Assembly: GCA_009838515.1 (NCBI GenBank)
Contig: VXRL01000031.1
Location: 13,765 to 77,764 of the forward strand
DNA length: 64,000 nucleotides
Source: Terriglobia bacterium
GTDB taxonomy: Bacteria > Acidobacteriota > Terriglobia > Bryobacterales > UBA6623
Direction of reading: 5' to 3'
Within the stretch, counting starts at the first letter, position 1, and every line of letters begins with the position of its first letter. The notes beneath the pieces were generated by a model. The model was not told the origin of the DNA, ran no database searches, and worked only from the letters and a program-made list of their open reading frames with translations. Both the position numbers and the translations under genes were made by a program. Below are positions 62,247 to 64,000 of this stretch, piece after piece.

Positions 62247-63734
62247 CTAGCGCCTGTCCGGAGGATAGCGTCCCGACGGCTTGTCGGGGTCGTATCTCGG
62301 ATTCTTCGTGGGCATGTTCGCGTCAACGTCGATCAGCCATGCCTCGAGGCGCTCCTGCAGGGACTTCGACCGTTCCGGGAACAAGCCCGCGAGGTTGTAG
62401 CGCTCGCCCGGGTCGTTGGCGAGGTTGTACACCTCGATCGAGCTGTCCTCGTACCACTTGATGAGCTTCCAGTCCGCGGCTCTCAACGCAGCGCTCGGCG
62501 CGCCGCCCTGGTTGCCGTAGTGCGGGTAGTGCCAGTACAGTGGCGCTCTGTCGAACCGCTCGCCGCGCAGCAACGGGACCAGGCTGGTTCCGTCAACGTG
62601 CTGATCGGGACGCTTGCGGAGCCCCGCCAATTCCAGCAGGGTCGGGTAGAAGTCCACGCTTGTCACCGGTGCGTCAATGGCCGAGCCGGGATCGGTTACG
62701 CCTGGCGCTCGAATCAGCATGGGTTCGCGGATTCCGCCTTCGTACATCCATCCCTTACCGCCGCGCAACGGCAGGTTCGCCGTAGGCGAGCCTTCGGAGG
62801 TGCTCAATCCCCCGTTATCAGACATGAAGACCACGATCGTCTTTGACGCGAGCCCGTTTTCCTCCAGTGCGTCCAACACCATCCCGACGGCCGTGTCCAA
62901 TGCTTCGACCATGCCGCCGTAGACCGCGTGGTCCTGCACCTGTCGCGCATCTCGGAACCCTTCCTGCATGAAGCGAGGGCCCGCAAAGGAGAATTTCGCT
63001 GCCTTGGCCGAGTACTTGTCCTCCAACTTCTGGGTTGTCATGAGCGGCGTGTGCACGGAGTAGAACGACAGGTACGCGAAAAAGGGCGAGTCGCGCTGCT
63101 CGGAGATGAACCGCCGGGTCTCCTTGGCCAACCTTAGGGGAAGGTACTCGCGTTCCGGACCGTCACTTAGGTTGGGATTGCCGTACGGAGAGAAGTAGTT
63201 GTCGCCGCCCCACGGACCGCCGTGCTCCCAGCCGCCATCGTTCCGGTCAAAGCCTTGGTCCTGGGGCCAAAAGCCCTCCGGTCCCATGTGCCACTTGCCG
63301 GCGAAGAACGTGGCGTACCCGCTCTCCCTAAACGCTTCGGCCACGGTGACCTCTTCGAGAGGCATCCGGTCCGAGTAGCTGGACGGCAGCAGCATGGTGT
63401 TGCGGTTCCACTGTTCCGGCTGGTTGCCCCCACTCGGGCTGATGTAGTCGGTGACACGTAAGCGAACCGGGTACTTGCCGGTCATGATGCTGGCGCGGGT
63501 CGGGGAGCAGACCGGACAGGCCGCATAGGCTTGGGTGAAGCGGGCGCCGGATCGCGCCAGCCCGTCGATGTTGGGCGTTTCGTAGAACTGGCTCCCGTAG
63601 CAGCCTAGGTCACGCCAGCCGAGATCGTCGGCCAAGAAGAAGACGACGTTGGGTGGGGCGGCCGGTGACAGCGCCGCTGCCAGACAGGTCAACACGACGA
63701 GCCGTTCCACCGCGACGGCACAGGAATAAGGCAT
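62247..63734 (-). CDS. Arylsulfatase A-type sulfatase, exported
   Basis: Sulfatase of 495 aa. A signal (VERLVVLTCLAAALSPAA) precedes NVVFFLADDLGWRDLGCYGS and the formylglycine site C76 in VCSPTRASIMTGKYP. Further motifs are FAGKWHMGPEG, SFYSVHTPL, VFMSDNGGLST and GWMYEGGIREPMLI, all intact. The ATG at 63734 has GGAG about 10 nt upstream; the frame is open to 63923 without resemblance. The pattern is close to the large S1 subfamilies that act on sulfated galactans and related polysaccharides in marine bacteria; the exact substrate is open. Confidence 0.93.
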   Translation of the reverse strand: MPYSCAVAVERLVVLTCLAAALSPAAPPNVVFFLADDLGWRDLGCYGSQFYETPNIDGLARSGARFTQAYAACPVCSPTRASIMTGKYPVRLRVTDYISPSGGNQPEQWNRNTMLLPSSYSDRMPLEEVTVAEAFRESGYATFFAGKWHMGPEGFWPQDQGFDRNDGGWEHGGPWGGDNYFSPYGNPNLSDGPEREYLPLRLAKETRRFISEQRDSPFFAYLSFYSVHTPLMTTQKLEDKYSAKAAKFSFAGPRFMQEGFRDARQVQDHAVYGGMVEALDTAVGMVLDALEENGLASKTIVVFMSDNGGLSTSEGSPTANLPLRGGKGWMYEGGIREPMLIRAPGVTDPGSAIDAPVTSVDFYPTLLELAGLRKRPDQHVDGTSLVPLLRGERFDRAPLYWHYPHYGNQGGAPSAALRAADWKLIKWYEDSSIEVYNLANDPGERYNLAGLFPERSKSLQERLEAWLIDVDANMPTKNPRYDPDKPSGRYPPDRR

Positions 63735-63849
63735 CAGAACAATTCTCCGAATAGCTAGGCCTCGATTGTCAAGGCTTGGTGGACGCATCGCGGGCCCCAT
63801 GGTCGGCTCTCGAACGCACCGGTGGCGTGCAGTCGGTGGCGTCAACGCG

Positions 63850-64000
63850 CTACTCGGCCGTTCGGTATGTCTCCGGCAGGCCAGGGAGGAATTTGGGCGG
63901 GCTCTGGTACAGGTAGCCCTCAAGGAACGTCACGGACCGGCTTCGGCTCACCCGTGCAAGCGCATCCAAGCCAGCCTTGTAGGCTGAATAGTCAGGACCG
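63850..64000 (-). CDS. 3' end of a gene cut by the window edge
   Basis: The reverse strand is open from the window end to TAG at 63850-63852, giving 49 residues that begin GPDYSAYKAGLDALARVSRS and end with FLPGLPETYRTAE. The composition looks protein-like, with a helical start and a Pro-rich end, but I do not recognise a family from this fragment. It would be upstream of, and in the same direction as, the last sulfatase. Confidence 0.45.
   Translation of the reverse strand, partial: GPDYSAYKAGLDALARVSRSRSVTFLEGYLYQSPPKFLPGLPETYRTAE

Noticed and set aside
1..64000. CRISPR array, insertion sequence or rRNA operon
   Set aside because: No regularly spaced repeats, transposase motifs, terminal inverted repeats or rRNA signatures were seen.

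Overview
The window is high-GC DNA from a diderm bacterium: it encodes BamA, a Skp/OmpH-type chaperone and an OmpA-family protein. The gene content best fits the Acidobacteriota, perhaps a marine or host-associated lineage: many arylsulfatases, DUF1080, a PVC-type membrane cytochrome, and a DUF4159/MoxR/DUF58/BatA/DUF4175 operon. This placement is inference from gene families; no rRNA is present. No tRNA, rRNA, CRISPR array or insertion sequence was seen.

Layout. Positions 0.1-9.8 kb form a carbohydrate and sulfate-ester catabolic block: Na+/solute symporter, lipoprotein sulfatase, sugar isomerase plus zinc dehydrogenase, a higBA toxin-antitoxin pair, DUF1761, DUF1080 and a second, broken sulfatase. 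Positions 9.9-18.8 kb carry a uridine-kinase-like gene, an ABC-F protein, BamA, Skp, a small zinc-ribbon protein, an OmpA-family protein and a YcxB-like protein. A reverse operon at 18.8-23.2 kb reads rimO-yacG-pgpA-(IPT/NHL propeller)-cinA. Positions 23.5-31.3 kb hold rpiB, an ExbB-DUF2149 pair, an ornithine aminotransferase, an orphan sugar-binding protein, a cupin-like protein, a CtpA protease and a primary-type sigma factor. Positions 31.5-45.8 kb are one nine-gene operon for a MoxR/von Willebrand-A envelope system that includes a cysteine-less C13/caspase-like protein and a TPR-gluzincin protein.

Positions 45.8-52.7 kb hold an HDAC-family deacetylase, a two-component system followed by an MsrP-like molybdoenzyme and an alkaline-phosphatase-fold partner, then a convergent AhpD-like peroxidase. 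In that peroxidase an in-frame TGA occupies the resolving-cysteine position of a C-x-x-C motif and is followed by a good bacterial SECIS-like hairpin. I read it as a selenoprotein, the most notable item in the window. A short prophage-portal-like relic follows. Positions 53.1-63.7 kb return to catabolism: four sulfatases, a PVC-type cytochrome lipoprotein and an exported triple-RidA protein. A gene truncated by the window edge closes the right end.

A recurrent feature is a TAnnnT hexamer 6-10 nt upstream of many start codons that lack a Shine-Dalgarno sequence. This suggests widespread leaderless transcription and was used to choose several starts.
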